Assembly (NCBI GenBank): GCA_016182655.1
Contig: JACPGB010000025.1
Coordinates: 61,107 to 125,106, forward strand
From: Deltaproteobacteria bacterium
Lineage (GTDB): Bacteria; Desulfobacterota; GWC2-55-46
Length of the DNA stretch: 64,000 nucleotides
Reading direction: 5' to 3'
Shown here: positions 26,257-35,942 of the stretch, piece by piece
Layout of the letters: every line of letters starts with the position of its first letter
Numbering within the stretch: position 1 is the stretch's first letter
Made by a program: the position numbers and the translations under genes
Notes under the pieces: generated by a model
Told to the model about the DNA's origin: nothing
Database searches by the model: none
Seen by the model: only the letters and a program-made list of their open reading frames with translations

Positions 26257-26651
26257 CCTCTTTTACTTGAGATGCCCGACATCTTACCCGCTTGGAATAG
26301 GTATGTCAAGGAAAAAGCCTTTTGCCCGGACCCTCCTTTTTGTTGATTTTCCGGCCTTTTTCAAGGGTTTTTGGCCCCTATCGAGCCCTGTTACTGAGGG
26401 CCATTATAGCCGTGCAAAAGAGGTTTGTATGTGAGCTAAGGCACCCTTGTTCAGGTTGCTGAAAAAGTCCATCTGCTTTGTTGTCTTCGTCGTTCGTCGT
26501 TGCGGCGTACATACTAAAGTACGCCTCACGTCTCACTCCTCGACGCCGCGCATCTGGAGCTTTTTGAGCAACCTGAATAACCAATTTTACCAAGTCCGGG
26601 TGTGTCGGGGTCTTTTTGCAAAGGAGGCCCCGGCGGAAAGACGGCCTTTTT
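26257..26651. other. Intergenic region between uvrA and the radical SAM gene
   Basis: No gene seen. Holds the dispersed repeat copy B (26452-26575) and otherwise no recognisable element. A weak hairpin with GGCC arms near 26620-26650 follows the uvrA stop but has no U-tract in the right place. Confidence 0.5.
26452..26575 (+). repeat. Dispersed inverted-repeat element, copy B
   Basis: 124 bp with ends CAGGTTGCTGAAAAAG and CTTTTTGAGCAACCTG. Both ends changed C to T (or G to A) together relative to copy A, so the stem is kept. Centre: GCGGCGTACATACTAAAGTACGCC. Confidence 0.85.
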
Positions 26652-29462
26652 CTATATCGGCCGGGAGAGGGCTTCCTTTAGGTATCTGGCGATGAGGCTC
26701 GATTTGGAGGTGGCGACCTCCTCGGGTTTCCCGGAGGCGACTATCTTGCCTCCGGCGTCCCCTCCGCCGGGGCCGAGGTCTATTATATGGTCGGCGGTCT
26801 TGATGCACTCGAGGTTGTGCTCTATGATGAGGACCGTGTTCCCGGCGTCTACGAGCCTGCCGAGTACGGAGAGGAGTTTCCGGGTATCATCCAGGTGAAG
26901 GCCGGTCGTAGGCTCGTCCAGGATATAGAGTATATCCCCGTTTGTCTCTTCGACAAGCTCGCGGGCGATCTTCAGGCGCTGGGCCTCGCCCCCTGAGAGG
27001 GTCGTCGCGGACTGCCCGAGCTTCAAGTACCCGAGTCCGACGTCCCTGAGTATGGAAAACCTCCTCTGGAGGTCTGCTTCGTACGGAAAGAGGCGAAGTG
27101 CCTCCTCGAAGGTCATCTCAAGGCAGTCAAAGATGGATTTTCCCCGGTACTTCGCCTCAAGTACCGTATTTTTATATCTTTTTCCCCCGCATACCGCGCA
27201 CTTCACGTAGACGTCGGGTAGGAAGTACATCTCGAGCTTCTCCACCCCTTCGCCCCTGCAGGCCTCGCACCTGCCGCCCGTCACATTGAACGAGAAGTGG
27301 CCGGGGGAGAGCCCCATCGACCGCGCCGCAGGCAGCGTTGCGTAGAGTTTTCGTATGGCGTCGAAGCCGCCTATATAGGTAAGCGGGTTCGACCTCGGGG
27401 TCCTGCCGATAGGGGACTGGTCGATTAGCCTTAAGCCCGAGATATACCCGAGACCTTCCAGGGATTTGTAAGGGAGTGGTTTGTCGACCCGGGACTCGCC
27501 AAAGTGCGGGGCAGAGGCGTTATAGAAGGTGTCGACGACGAGCGAGGACTTGCCCGAGCCCGAGACCCCGGTCACGCAAGTCATTGTCTTTAAAGGGATT
27601 TTGAGGTCTATCGACTTGAGGTTGTTGCCCGAGGCGCCCTTTAGCGTTATGGACCTGCCTGAGCCGTTCCTCCTCCACCTGGGCACATGTATGACCTCCC
27701 TGCCCGTCAGGTAGTTCGATGTCAGGGTACGGGCGGTCTTGAGGAACTCGTCCCTTGGCCCGGAATATACGAGGCGGCCGCCGCGCTCCCCTGCGCCTGG
27801 GCCGAGCTCGACTATGTTGTCGGACGCGAGTATCATCGAAGGGTCGTGCTCGACGAGGACGACGGTGTTGCCGAGGGAGGCGAGCCTCTTGACCTGCGCA
27901 ATCAGCGTATCTATGTCTATAGGATGTAGGCCGATCGACGGCTCGTCGAGTATATAGAGGACGCCGGTAAGCGCAGAGGCGAGCTGGGTAGCTATGGATA
28001 CTCGCTGGGCCTCGCCTCCGGAGAGGGTCTTTGTGAGCCTGTCGAGGGTAATGTATCCGAGGCCGGTTTCGGCGAGGAAGTCGAGCTTCAGGGTTATCTG
28101 CTTAAGGACCTCTTTCGATACCTCTTTCTCGAAGGGGGTAAGTTTCAGGGACTTGAAAAACGCGCGCGCGTCCCTTATCGACATCCTGCTTACATCCGCT
28201 ATCGTCCTGTCGTTGACCCGGACCGAGAGCGCGGCCTTTTTCAGCCTCGCGCCCTGGCACTCAGGGCATGTAACCTGCCCCTTGTACCTTGAGGTGAAGA
28301 CCTTTATATGGAGCTTGTACTTTTTAGTTTCCAGATACTCGAAGAACGCGTCTATCCCGTCGAAGTCCTTTGTCCCATCGAAGACGAGCTTGCGCTCGCG
28401 GGAGGATAACCTCTCAAAAGGTTTTTCGAGGTCTATTTCAAATCTGGGCGCGTATTTTTCAAGCTCCTCGTACCACCATTTGTACGCGGGCTTGGTCCAG
28501 GGCTCTATCGCGCCGTCTTTTAGGGAGATCGTCCTGTCCGGGATTATCTTGTCCTCGTCGTAGTGGAGGAGGTTGCCGAAGCCCTTGCACTCAATGCACG
28601 CGCCTACCGGGTGGTTGAAGGAGAGGGCCAAGGGTGTCGGCCTCTCGGCCTTTGTGCCGCACGCGGCGCAGGCGGGCGAGGTCGAGAACCTCTCTGTGGG
28701 GCCGTCGGCCTCCTCAGCCCACGCCTCGCCAGAGCCCTCGCGAAAAGAGGTCTCGAAGGCCTCGGTTATCCTCTGCCTCTCGGTCTCTTTTACAACGACC
28801 CTGTCGGCTATGACCTCGACGCTCTCAGGCAGGGTCTCTGGCCTCTCGTATTCGATATTATATATTTTGCCGTCGACGCGGATGCGGATAAAGCCTTTCC
28901 TCAAGAGGTCTTCGGAGAGCTCGTCAGCAGACTTCCCTTTTGAGGGGATTGTGAAGCCTATGGTCAGGCGCGCGCCGGACCTTTCAGTAAAGAGCCTCTC
29001 GGCGACCTTCGCGGGGTTCTCTTCCCTTACTGGCGAGCCGCATTCGACGCAGATGAGGGCACCCACGCGGGCGAAGAATATCCTGAGATAGTCGTTAAGC
29101 TCGGTCGTTGTGCCGACCGTCGAGCGGGACCCCCGTACAGGGTTTTTCTGCTCGACGGCTATGGCCGGGCGGATGTTCCGGATGGCGTCGAGGTCCGGCC
29201 TGTCCATGCGCTCTAAAAACATGCGCGTGTAGGTCGAGAGCGACTCGATGAAACGCCACCTGCCCTCGGCAAAGAGCGTGTCGAAGGCGAGCGAGGACTT
29301 GCCCGAACCCGACGGCCCGACGATGGCCGTGATCTTGTTGTGCGGGATGCTTAAGTTAAGGTTCTTGAGGTTGTTCTGCCGGAGCCCCTCTATGACGAGG
29401 GCGTCCTTATCGAGCACGGGCGCGGCGAGGATCTCTTCCGCAAGCGCCCTTTTCTTTGCCAT
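26652..29462 (-). CDS. uvrA: UvrA-type excinuclease ATPase
   Basis: 936 aa. Damage-recognition ATPase of nucleotide excision repair. Two ABC modules: Walker A GPSGSGKSS near residue 40 and GVSGSGKSS near residue 650, signatures LSGGEAQRVSIA and LSGGEAQRLKIA. Zn-binding CxxC pairs are present: CVECG, CAACG/CIECKG and CEACRGEG/CAVCGG. The ATG at 29462 has Shine-Dalgarno GAGGT; the longer upstream frame is rejected. Some motifs (EQKNPVRGSRSTVG) differ from the commonest UvrA, so this might be a divergent paralogue. No other uvr gene lies in the window. Confidence 0.9.
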   Translation of the reverse strand: MAKKRALAEEILAAPVLDKDALVIEGLRQNNLKNLNLSIPHNKITAIVGPSGSGKSSLAFDTLFAEGRWRFIESLSTYTRMFLERMDRPDLDAIRNIRPAIAVEQKNPVRGSRSTVGTTTELNDYLRIFFARVGALICVECGSPVREENPAKVAERLFTERSGARLTIGFTIPSKGKSADELSEDLLRKGFIRIRVDGKIYNIEYERPETLPESVEVIADRVVVKETERQRITEAFETSFREGSGEAWAEEADGPTERFSTSPACAACGTKAERPTPLALSFNHPVGACIECKGFGNLLHYDEDKIIPDRTISLKDGAIEPWTKPAYKWWYEELEKYAPRFEIDLEKPFERLSSRERKLVFDGTKDFDGIDAFFEYLETKKYKLHIKVFTSRYKGQVTCPECQGARLKKAALSVRVNDRTIADVSRMSIRDARAFFKSLKLTPFEKEVSKEVLKQITLKLDFLAETGLGYITLDRLTKTLSGGEAQRVSIATQLASALTGVLYILDEPSIGLHPIDIDTLIAQVKRLASLGNTVVLVEHDPSMILASDNIVELGPGAGERGGRLVYSGPRDEFLKTARTLTSNYLTGREVIHVPRWRRNGSGRSITLKGASGNNLKSIDLKIPLKTMTCVTGVSGSGKSSLVVDTFYNASAPHFGESRVDKPLPYKSLEGLGYISGLRLIDQSPIGRTPRSNPLTYIGGFDAIRKLYATLPAARSMGLSPGHFSFNVTGGRCEACRGEGVEKLEMYFLPDVYVKCAVCGGKRYKNTVLEAKYRGKSIFDCLEMTFEEALRLFPYEADLQRRFSILRDVGLGYLKLGQSATTLSGGEAQRLKIARELVEETNGDILYILDEPTTGLHLDDTRKLLSVLGRLVDAGNTVLIIEHNLECIKTADHIIDLGPGGGDAGGKIVASGKPEEVATSKSSLIARYLKEALSRPI

Positions 29463-29570
29463 TGCTAAGTACCTCGGTTGAATCGGGTAGAATAACTTAT
29501 GAGTATAACTTAAAGAGGGGAGGAATTCCATAGATAAGCGCACCTGTGCACGGGTTGTAAAGATGAAAAC

Positions 29571-29640
29571 GCGGGACTGGAAAGTCCCGCCTATCGGAAA
29601 TTGGAAAGACGATAGGCGCGGCTTGGACAACCGCGCCTTA
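29571..29640. repeat. Paired CCTATCG palindromic repeats
   Basis: Unit 1 (29571-29597) is GCGGGACT, GGA, AGTCCCGC then CTATCGG. Unit 2 (29610-29640) is the same design in reverse, CGATAGG then CGCGG/CCGCG. A third unit lies at 53608-53637. The pair can form one large cruciform. Confidence 0.65.
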
Positions 29641-29660
29641 CTCTTGCGGGTTCATCTAAC

Positions 29661-29730
29661 TGTCATTGCGAGGAGCGGTCCTCGCCGGACTTGTACGCCG
29701 AGCGCATTTGCGACGAAGCAATCTCAAGGA
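29661..29730. repeat. TGTCATTGCGAG / GACGAAGCAATCTC repeat
   Basis: Begins TGTCATTGCGAGGAGCG and ends CGACGAAGCAATCTCA. Related sequence in inverted form makes up 36859-37034. This motif is common in environmental proteobacterial genomes. Confidence 0.55.
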
Positions 29731-29888
29731 TTATAAATTGAGCATTTTTTGCCAAAGGCCATCTTGCGCTCTCCGCCATGCGCCGGTGTGTTGGTAAAGA
29801 TTAAAAAAAAATAAGACAGTCTAAAAGATAGACTGGCAAGAATCGCCTTAATTAGAGGGACGGGGTTAAATAGCTCTAAGCCTTTTGC

Positions 29889-30010
29889 CAGGCTGCTCAA
29901 AAAGCTCCAGATGCGAGGCGTCGAGGAGCGAGGAGGGAGGCGTACTCTTTTGTACGCCGCAGTTTCGAGCTTTGAGGCCAACGAAGCAGATGGACTTTTT
30001 CAGCAACCTG
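29889..30010 (-). repeat. Dispersed inverted-repeat element, copy C
   Basis: 122 bp in the opposite orientation to copy A. It begins on the base next to the stop codon of the minus-strand gene at 30011-30586. Ends CAGGCTGCTCAAAAAG and CTTTTTCAGCAACCTG. Confidence 0.85.
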
Positions 30011-30586
30011 TTACTGCAGCGTCCTCATATCCACCCTGTACGGCTCAATCCCGAGCTCCCGTAGTATCCGCTCGGCCTGGCGGGACTTGGTGCGGAGCCA
30101 TCTCTCGTATATCCGGAGGATGTCCTTCGACGACGTCAGTCGCGACTTCTCGCTCACTTCCGTCAGCACATCGACAAAGGCGTTGAATTTTCCCGCAAGC
30201 TCGGAAAAGAGCGATGTCATTGGGCTCTCCGAGCCGTTCTCCTTATGGAGGGTGGCGACATAGGAGTACGAGGTCACGCCCATCGAGATGTAGTAGTCTA
30301 TGTCGACTACCTTTCGTTTCAGGCTGTCGGAGAAAAAACCGGATGTGAAGAGGGAGAGGTCGCCGAGCTGTCTCATCAGGCGCGCCTGGACCTCGCGTCC
30401 GGAGGACAGGGCCTTGAAGTAGGTTATCGCGAGCGGCTCTGAGGATATTTTTTCGGAGAAGATGTAATCGGCGAGCAGGGACGAGAGGTAGAACTCCGCC
30501 ATCTCGTTGGTGCGGACCTTCTGGTGCTTTATAGCCGTGGCTACAAGCTCCTTGAAGTGGTCTATGGGTCTCACATCGGTAAGCAT
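30011..30586 (-). CDS. Conserved protein of unknown function
   Basis: 191 aa, predicted mostly alpha-helical and soluble, without signal peptide, Cys motifs or known catalytic pattern. The ATG at 30586 with Shine-Dalgarno GGGAGG (9 bases) is chosen over an ATG 27 bases upstream that overlaps that site. The gene lies alone between the uvrA repeats and groES, with the repeat copy C starting at its stop codon. I do not recognise the family. Confidence 0.75.
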   Translation of the reverse strand: MLTDVRPIDHFKELVATAIKHQKVRTNEMAEFYLSSLLADYIFSEKISSEPLAITYFKALSSGREVQARLMRQLGDLSLFTSGFFSDSLKRKVVDIDYYISMGVTSYSYVATLHKENGSESPMTSLFSELAGKFNAFVDVLTEVSEKSRLTSSKDILRIYERWLRTKSRQAERILRELGIEPYRVDMRTLQ

Positions 30587-30946
30587 GTCCCTATACCTCC
30601 CAATTATGGTCAAAGACCGTCCATAATCGTCAGAACCGCTTTCTCAAGCCCCGCTAATGCCCCGCCCCTTGATAGCGGTTACATTAGTTATACTAATTAT
30701 ACTTATCTACTTGCTGAAGGGCAAGGGGAAAAACGAAGAGGCGCGCTCGCCCTTGCATAACTCAGCTAATTCCCTATCTTTTATATCGGCAGGACCTGCC
30801 CCGGACTTGAGTGGTCCAAGCCCATTGTCTTACCTGTCTCTCCCAAGTCATATTCTACAGAAGGCCTGAGTACCTTCAATGGCTTTGGGGCATATTTTTG
30901 GTCAAAAAGAGTCTGTCTTGCGAAAAACATAAAATAATCCGACTAC
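30587..30946. other. Region upstream of the CIRCE element
   Basis: No well-supported gene. An open frame at 30657-30869 (+) has a hydrophobic N-terminus but no ribosome site. No clear promoter pair was identified. Confidence 0.4.
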
Positions 30947-30973
30947 TTAGCACTCCTCTAAAAAGAGTGCTAA
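30947..30973. promoter_or_regulatory. CIRCE element (HrcA operator) of groESL
   Basis: Perfect inverted repeat TTAGCACTC, nine bases, GAGTGCTAA, the binding site of the heat-shock repressor HrcA. It lies directly upstream of the -35 box (30981) rather than over or downstream of the start site, which is less common. Confidence 0.95.
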
Positions 30974-30980
30974 AATGGAC

Positions 30981-31009
30981 TTGACAAACCCCGGGTCGGG
31001 CCATATATT
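30981..31009 (+). promoter_or_regulatory. Sigma70-type promoter of groESL
   Basis: TTGACA, 17 bases, TATATT. Start near 31016. CIRCE ends eight bases upstream of the -35 box. Confidence 0.75.
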
Positions 31010-31078
31010 TAAGACACCAAAATCGCCAACCTAAGGTTTACAAACAATACCTTAAAATTGAAGGAGGAAGGAAAGAGT

Positions 31079-31366
31079 ATGAAGATCAAACCGCTTCATG
31101 ACCGCGTAATTGTCAAGAGACTCGCCGAGGAGGAGAAGACCAAGGGGGGTATCATCATCCCGGATTCAGCCAAGGAGACCCCGGCAGAGGGTAAGGTTAT
31201 CGCGGCAGGCCCCGGCAAGCGCGAGGATGGAAAGTACACCCCGCTCGACGTCAAGGTCAACGACAGGATCATATTCAGCAAGTACGCCGGGTCCGAGATA
31301 AAGATCGAAGGCGAAGAGTTCCTCATCATGAGGGAAGAGGACATACTCGGCATAGTCGAGAAGTAA
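31079..31366 (+). CDS. groES: Co-chaperonin GroES
   Basis: 95 aa, the lid of the GroEL folding chamber. Typical start [14 protein letters not shown], mobile loop around [21 protein letters not shown] and the C-terminal GIVEK. Shine-Dalgarno AAGGAGG precedes the ATG at 31079; the upstream in-frame start is rejected. groEL follows 41 bases later. Confidence 0.98.
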   Translation: MKIKPLHDRVIVKRLAEEEKTKGGIIIPDSAKETPAEGKVIAAGPGKREDGKYTPLDVKVNDRIIFSKYAGSEIKIEGEEFLIMREEDILGIVEK

Positions 31367-31404
31367 CCCCAAACAACATAAAGACATTTCAAGGAGGAAT
31401 ATAG

Positions 31405-33057
<1,653 letters not shown>

Positions 33058-33101
33058 ATTCGGGCCAGAGGGGGCGACCCCGAAGGAGCGGAGGAAATAC
33101 G

Positions 33102-33138
33102 ACGGGGCGGCGGTCGCAAGACGCCGCCCCGTTTTTTT
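33102..33138 (+). terminator. Terminator of groESL
   Basis: ACGGGGCGGCG (33102-33112) pairs with CGCCGCCCCGT (33122-33132), then seven T's. Confidence 0.9.
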
Positions 33139-33191
33139 ATGACCTTCATGTTGAGTAAGCTGTCGCGCCTTTTTACTCCCCCGGAACCCCT

Positions 33192-33219
33192 TTGAACTTT
33201 CCCCCACCCATAGTAATAT
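33192..33219 (+). promoter_or_regulatory. Sigma70-type promoter giving a leaderless nth mRNA
   Basis: TTGAAC (33192-33197), 16 bases, TAATAT (33214-33219). The ATG at 33226 is seven bases after the -10 box, so transcription should begin at or next to the start codon. No Shine-Dalgarno is present. Spacing is the same as for the Nudix gene. Confidence 0.5.
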
Positions 33220-33225
33220 ACCCCC

Positions 33226-33879
33226 ATGACCGTCAAAGACATGCCCTTAGTAATAAAGATACTCAGGTCCGAGGTCAAAAGGCTCAAGACCCCGTATGTC
33301 ACCGAGGTCTCTGAGGCGAAAGACCCCTTCCGGGTCCTCGTCTCCTGCATCATCTCCTTGAGGACAAAGGACGAGACGACAAGGGCGGCTTCCGAGAGAT
33401 TGTTCGCTCTCGCGGATACGCCGGACGCTGTCTCAAGGCTCGATGAAAAAACGATCGAGCGCGCCATATTCCCGGCCGGGTTCTACAGGACCAAGGCCCG
33501 GACGATAAAAGAGATATCGAGGGAGCTGACCTCCAAATATCATTCACGGGTCCCGGACGAGATAGACGAGCTCTTAAAGCTCAAGGGCGTGGGGAGAAAG
33601 ACCGCGAACCTCGTCGTGACAATGGGCTTCGGAAAGCCCGGCATCTGCGTCGATACCCATGTCCACAGGATAACGAACCGCTGGGGGTTCGTATCCACAA
33701 AGAACCCGGAAGAGACCGAGTCCGTGCTCCGCGAGAATCTGCCGAAGAGGTACTGGATAGAGATAAACGACCTCCTTGTGACCTACGGCCAGAACGTCTG
33801 CGCGCCGGTCTCGCCCTTTTGCTCGAGGTGCCGCCTCAACGGTTTATGTCCGCGAAAAGGGGTCGGAAAAAGCAGGTGA
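33226..33879 (+). CDS. nth: Endonuclease III
   Basis: 217-aa base-excision repair glycosylase/AP lyase for oxidised pyrimidines. Helix-hairpin-helix LKGVGRKTANLV with catalytic K125, catalytic D143 in CVDTHVHR, and the [4Fe-4S] cysteines C192, C199, C202, C208. Length and order match Nth. It appears to have a leaderless mRNA. Confidence 0.95.
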   Translation: MTVKDMPLVIKILRSEVKRLKTPYVTEVSEAKDPFRVLVSCIISLRTKDETTRAASERLFALADTPDAVSRLDEKTIERAIFPAGFYRTKARTIKEISRELTSKYHSRVPDEIDELLKLKGVGRKTANLVVTMGFGKPGICVDTHVHRITNRWGFVSTKNPEETESVLRENLPKRYWIEINDLLVTYGQNVCAPVSPFCSRCRLNGLCPRKGVGKSR

Positions 33880-34050
33880 CCCCGAGCCATCCGGGAACAT
33901 AACCCTTGTAAAACCCACTTGACCCGGTGTATATTCACAATTCTTGTTTTCCGGGCATTTTTTTAAACTCTCGGGTATAATAAGAGAGACGGTTGCGCCT
34001 GTCGTAAACTTCCGTTTCCGTATCGTCCATTCAAATCGGGGAGGACAGAT

Positions 34051-34278
34051 ATGCGCGAAAAGGTCATCATCTTCGGCAAGGACACCTGACCCTACACCAA
34101 CGCGGCCCGTGAGGAATTCGCGAAAAAGGGTTACGATGTCGAGTACGTGAACGTCAAGGCCTCTCCGGAGAACATGGCGAGGATGCTGAAGCTCTCCGGC
34201 GGCTCAAGGAACGTCCCGGTAATAGTCGAAGGCGGGATGGTAGTCGTAGGTTACGGCGGCGGCACCTGAGGGGTCTAA
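34051..34278 (+). CDS. Two-selenocysteine glutaredoxin-like selenoprotein (UXX-star type)
   Basis: One open frame of 75 residues if two TGA codons (34087-34089 and 34267-34269) are read as selenocysteine. The protein starts MREKVIIFGKDT-U-PYT, a glutaredoxin active site with U13 in place of the first Cys, followed by NAAREEFAKKGYDVEYVNV and VPVIVEGG (the conserved cis-Pro region). It ends GGGT-U73-GV before a TAA stop, so U73 is two residues from the end, as in families named for a terminal U-x-x-stop. Shine-Dalgarno GGGGAGG lies 7 bases before the ATG. The stem GCCGGCA/TGCCGGC with loop GGTC at 34281-34298, centred about 20 bases after the second TGA, is a possible SECIS. No sel genes are in the window. 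A gene predictor would miss it. Confidence 0.75.
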
Positions 34279-34280
34279 CG

Positions 34281-34298
34281 GCCGGCAGGTCTGCCGGC
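34281..34298 (+). promoter_or_regulatory. Candidate bacterial SECIS hairpin after the second TGA
   Basis: Seven-base-pair stem GCCGGCA/TGCCGGC with loop GGTC. The loop lies about 20 bases past TGA 34267-34269, within the range known for SelB-binding hairpins, and carries the GGU commonly seen in the loop. Confidence 0.45.
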
Positions 34299-34301
34299 AG
34301 A

Positions 34302-34430
34302 CTCAACTTGGCGTCATGACTTCGCAATGTGTAGCTCCCCGGCTCATCGCTCGGGCGTACGCAAAAGTACGGCTGAGAATACAGCGTATTGACGCTCGAT
34401 TAGCGTTTTTGTAGTAATGGCTTTGGGTGT
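34302..34430 (-). repeat. Degenerate copy of the CAGCGCGT repeat variant
   Basis: GGCGTCATGACTTCGCA, then GCTCC, CCGGCTCATCGCTCGGGCGTACGCAAAAGTACGGCTGA resembles the reverse complement of 4291-4408. The end stems are decayed. Confidence 0.45.
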
Positions 34431-34534
34431 CGAATCAGGCCTCAAAACAGCGGAGAGCACGCTCCAGGCTCCTTAAAAGGGTGACCGTACGCGGTGAATT
34501 CAGCGACTAAAACCCTGCCGCACCATAAAGGCTC

Positions 34535-35182
34535 ATGAAAAAACTTGTCCTGGTCTTGGCACTTTCCGCGGGGCTCCTCACGTCGTGCGCGTCAGACCCG
34601 CTCCGGCAGGCGAACCTCGGCGTAAGAGAGACCTACAGGTCTCCGGACTTCGCTGAAAAATATAACGGCAACGCCCTCGGGTTGCTCACTGCCGCCGACG
34701 GAGAGGGGGCCCATGAGTACAGGAAGATACTCGGGGAGTTCGTAGAGGAGGCGCTCAAAAAAGAGCGGCCGGACCTGAAGATCGTCCCTTATTGGGAGTC
34801 TCTTTCCAGCATAAACAGCAGGGGATTCACCCCGGACTACGCCGAGATGCTCCGCGCCTACGCAACAACGGGCATACTCGACAGGGACAGGCTTAAAAAA
34901 CTCGGCATGGCGCTGAACGTCAGGTACTTCGTCCAGCCGAGGCTCATAAACTTCCAGCAGAGGCAGTCGACGAGGTTCTCGCTCTTCGGGCTGACGCTCT
35001 TCAAGACCCATGAGTCCGAGATAAAGATATACCTCGAGATGTGGGACGCCTATACCGGGAACGTCGTCTGGATAGGGGTCGCCGAGACGAATATGGCCTC
35101 TGAGAAGTTCATGGCCCGCCCGATACCCTTCGAGGAAGTGGCGAGGTATGCAATAGAAAACCTCATCAGAAAGATGCCATAA
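34535..35182 (+). CDS. Putative lipoprotein of unknown function
   Basis: 215 aa with a lipoprotein signal (LLTSC, Cys at residue 18). The mature part is mixed alpha/beta with KIVPYWESLSSINSRG and a segment near the end (IYLEMWDAYTGNVVWIGVAETNM) typical of small outer-membrane-anchored proteins. No named family recognised. The ATG has a weak ribosome site. A 126-bp palindromic element starts on the base after its stop. Confidence 0.75.
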   Translation: MKKLVLVLALSAGLLTSCASDPLRQANLGVRETYRSPDFAEKYNGNALGLLTAADGEGAHEYRKILGEFVEEALKKERPDLKIVPYWESLSSINSRGFTPDYAEMLRAYATTGILDRDRLKKLGMALNVRYFVQPRLINFQQRQSTRFSLFGLTLFKTHESEIKIYLEMWDAYTGNVVWIGVAETNMASEKFMARPIPFEEVARYAIENLIRKMP

Positions 35183-35308
35183 CTGAAAATTGCTATTTTT
35201 CCTGACCTCTGCGTCAGGGCGTAAATAAAAATGCTCACATATTTTTAAATATGCTGCGCTTTTTATTTTCACCCTTCCTTGATCTCAGAAAAAATTTCTA
35301 ATTTTCAG
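35183..35308. repeat. 126-bp nested inverted repeat (MITE-like)
   Basis: Ends CTGAAAATT (35183-35191) and AATTTTCAG (35300-35308) are perfect complements, followed inwards by GACCTC/GATCTC, GGGCGTAAATAAAAA/TTTTTATTTTCACCC and CATATTT/AAATATG. It starts on the base after the lipoprotein stop and lies upstream of ndk. A half copy is at 38502-38540. Confidence 0.65.
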
Positions 35309-35348
35309 ATGGCCTGTTATAAATAAAAACAAGGAGTCGGTTAAGAAG

Positions 35349-35765
35349 ATGGAAAGGACGCTTTCGATAGTAAAGCCGGACGGAGTAAGGAAGAACGCAA
35401 TAGGGGATGTCATAAGCAGGTTCGAGAAGCAGGGCCTTAAGGTCGTCGCGCTCAAGATGGCGAGCCTTACAAAGGCCGAGGCCGAGGGCTTCTATGCCGT
35501 CCACAAGGCGCGGCCGTTCTTCGCTTCGCTGACAGAGTTCATGTCCTCGGGCCCGGTAGTGCTCATGGCCCTGTCAGGCGAGGGCGCGATAAAGAAGGTC
35601 AGAGACATAATGGGCGCGACAGACCCGGCAAAGGCCGCCCCAGGGACCATAAGGAAGGACCTCGCAGACTCGATCGAATCGAACATAGTCCACGGCTCGG
35701 ACGCCCCGGAGACCGCCGCGTTCGAGATAGGGTATTTCTTTAATGCCCTGGAAATAAAAAGATAG
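35349..35765 (+). CDS. ndk: Nucleoside diphosphate kinase
   Basis: 138 aa. Transfers the gamma-phosphate between nucleotides. Start [16 protein letters not shown] and active-site H115 in NIVHGSDAP. Shine-Dalgarno AAGGAG. Preceded by the 126-bp palindrome and followed by dispersed repeat copy D. Confidence 0.97.
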   Translation: MERTLSIVKPDGVRKNAIGDVISRFEKQGLKVVALKMASLTKAEAEGFYAVHKARPFFASLTEFMSSGPVVLMALSGEGAIKKVRDIMGATDPAKAAPGTIRKDLADSIESNIVHGSDAPETAAFEIGYFFNALEIKR

Positions 35766-35768
35766 AGT

Positions 35769-35893
35769 CAGATCGCTGAAAAAGTCCATCTGCTTTGTTG
35801 TCTTCGGCGTTCGTCGTTGCGGCGTACAAACGAAAGTACGCCTCGCTCCCCGATGCCTCGACGCCTCGCATCTGGAGCTTTTTGAGCAATCTG
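35769..35893 (+). repeat. Dispersed inverted-repeat element, copy D
   Basis: 125 bp, ends CAGATCGCTGAAAAAG and CTTTTTGAGCAATCTG. It starts four bases after the ndk stop. Internal core TGCGGCGTACAAACG and AAGTACGCC as in other copies. Confidence 0.8.
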
Positions 35894-35942
35894 ACAAGCC
35901 ATTTCGCACAGTAGAGATTTTCAATAACTTTATAAGGCGTTG

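Larger units (their letters stand above)
29463..29888. other. Repeat-rich region upstream of uvrA
   Basis: No gene seen. Contains two units of the CCTATCG repeat (29571-29597 and 29610-29640), a TGTCATTGCGAG...GACGAAGCAATCTC repeat (29661-29730) and plain sequence up to the dispersed repeat copy C. Confidence 0.6.

Noticed and set aside
30657..30869. 70-aa open frame with hydrophobic start upstream of groES
   Set aside because: No Shine-Dalgarno or promoter fit, and low-complexity tail; possible but unsupported.
34302..34430. A continuation of the selenoprotein beyond 34278
   Set aside because: The TAA at 34276-34278 closes the frame; the following sequence is a decayed dispersed repeat.
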